Assembly (NCBI RefSeq): GCF_000761485.1
Contig: NZ_JPMX01000023.1
Coordinates: 25,601-89,424 of the forward strand
Source: Modestobacter caceresii
GTDB lineage: Bacteria; Actinomycetota; Actinomycetes; Mycobacteriales; Geodermatophilaceae
Direction of reading: 5' to 3'
Length of the DNA: 63,824 nucleotides
Below the pieces are notes generated by a model. That model made no database searches and was not told the DNA's origin. It worked only from the letters and a program-made list of their open reading frames with translations. Positions 63,685 through 63,824 of this stretch are shown here, piece by piece. Within the stretch, counting starts at the first letter, position 1, and every line of letters begins with the position of its first letter. The position numbers and the translations under genes were made by a program.

Positions 63685-63824
63685 GGCGGCCAACAATCTA
63701 CGAAGAACCTGGACGGTAGCGTTTCCCATGACCAAGTCATTCAAGAAGTCAATGCCGCGTGAGCCGCGAGTGGCGTCCACCAAGGTGGTGTGCCAAGGGG
63801 CCCGGTGAGGGCGTCGGCGTAGAC
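63685..63824. other. right end of window, no assignable gene
   Basis: A 26-codon frame (63729-63809, starting MTKSFKKSMPREPRVASTKV) has no clear ribosome-binding site and ends before the edge. It may be a small real peptide or chance. Confidence 0.35.

Noticed and set aside
58745-63824. A duplicated tRNA 3' end as attR within the window
   Set aside because: I looked for repeats of the T arm and acceptor (GTTCGAATCCTGC, CGGGGGCACCA) to the right of the tRNA and saw none.

Overview
The window is a GC-rich (roughly 70-75% by eye) actinobacterial chromosome segment. Gene order, gene types and intergenic repeats resemble Geodermatophilaceae (Blastococcus, Geodermatophilus, Modestobacter), but this assignment is from memory of those genomes and not from a search. 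About 58.7 kb is ordinary chromosomal backbone. The last 5 kb, to the right of a tRNA-Arg gene, looks like an accessory island.

Backbone, left half (1-30.7 kb). A cyclopropane-type fatty-acid methyltransferase is cut by the left edge. It is followed by a helicase-associated WYL protein, an acyl-CoA synthetase, a CspB-type cold-shock protein, a DUF2771-like lipoprotein beside the relic of an MFS gene, a DUF3027 protein, a DUF2530 protein, an NCS2 purine permease, a MarR regulator with its MFS exporter, a 2'-5' RNA ligase, a thioesterase, a three-gene FtsX-type ABC operon, a TetR-controlled two-gene ABC exporter, a GGDEF-EAL protein, an FAD oxidoreductase, a TrmH-type methylase, a small membrane protein, a stress protein, a heterodimeric ABC exporter and SepH. 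Much of this order (helicase-associated protein, cspB, DUF2771, DUF3027, DUF2530, marR, trmH, sepH, serC, citA) matches what I recall of M. tuberculosis Rv0862c-Rv0889c, so it is an old actinobacterial neighbourhood.

Backbone, right half (30.7-58.7 kb). Between sepH and serC sit an amidotransferase of the N-acetylglutaminylglutamine amide (NAGGN) osmolyte type, an S9 peptidase and a circularly permuted ATP-grasp protein. This is the most interesting cluster in the window. Then come serC-citA, pdxH, an MFS transporter, glgC, UdgX, a NatAB-type ABC exporter, an SMP-30 lactonase, PEP carboxylase, a PLP aminotransferase, a ferredoxin-NADP reductase, a small monooxygenase, a Nei glycosylase, a photolyase, a GNAT protein and a proVWX betaine/proline importer. 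DNA repair (UdgX, Nei, photolyase) and osmotic adaptation (proVWX, possibly NAGGN) are well represented.

Island (58.7 kb to the right edge). Beyond tRNA-Arg(CCT) lie a truncated DNA methyltransferase fragment interrupted by an IS3-family element whose OrfA carries a frameshift, an HTH protein, a translationally coupled pair of unknown genes and, near the right edge, an excisionase-like HTH gene. No integrase or second attachment site is visible, so the element probably continues past the window.

Expression signals. Many genes overlap by four bases (ATGA, GTGA and, twice, CTGA with an apparent CTG start). Many single genes appear leaderless, with an xAnnnT hexamer 6-7 nt before the start codon. 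Intergenic regions carry strong hairpins and two dispersed repeat families, one of them anchored at stop codons.
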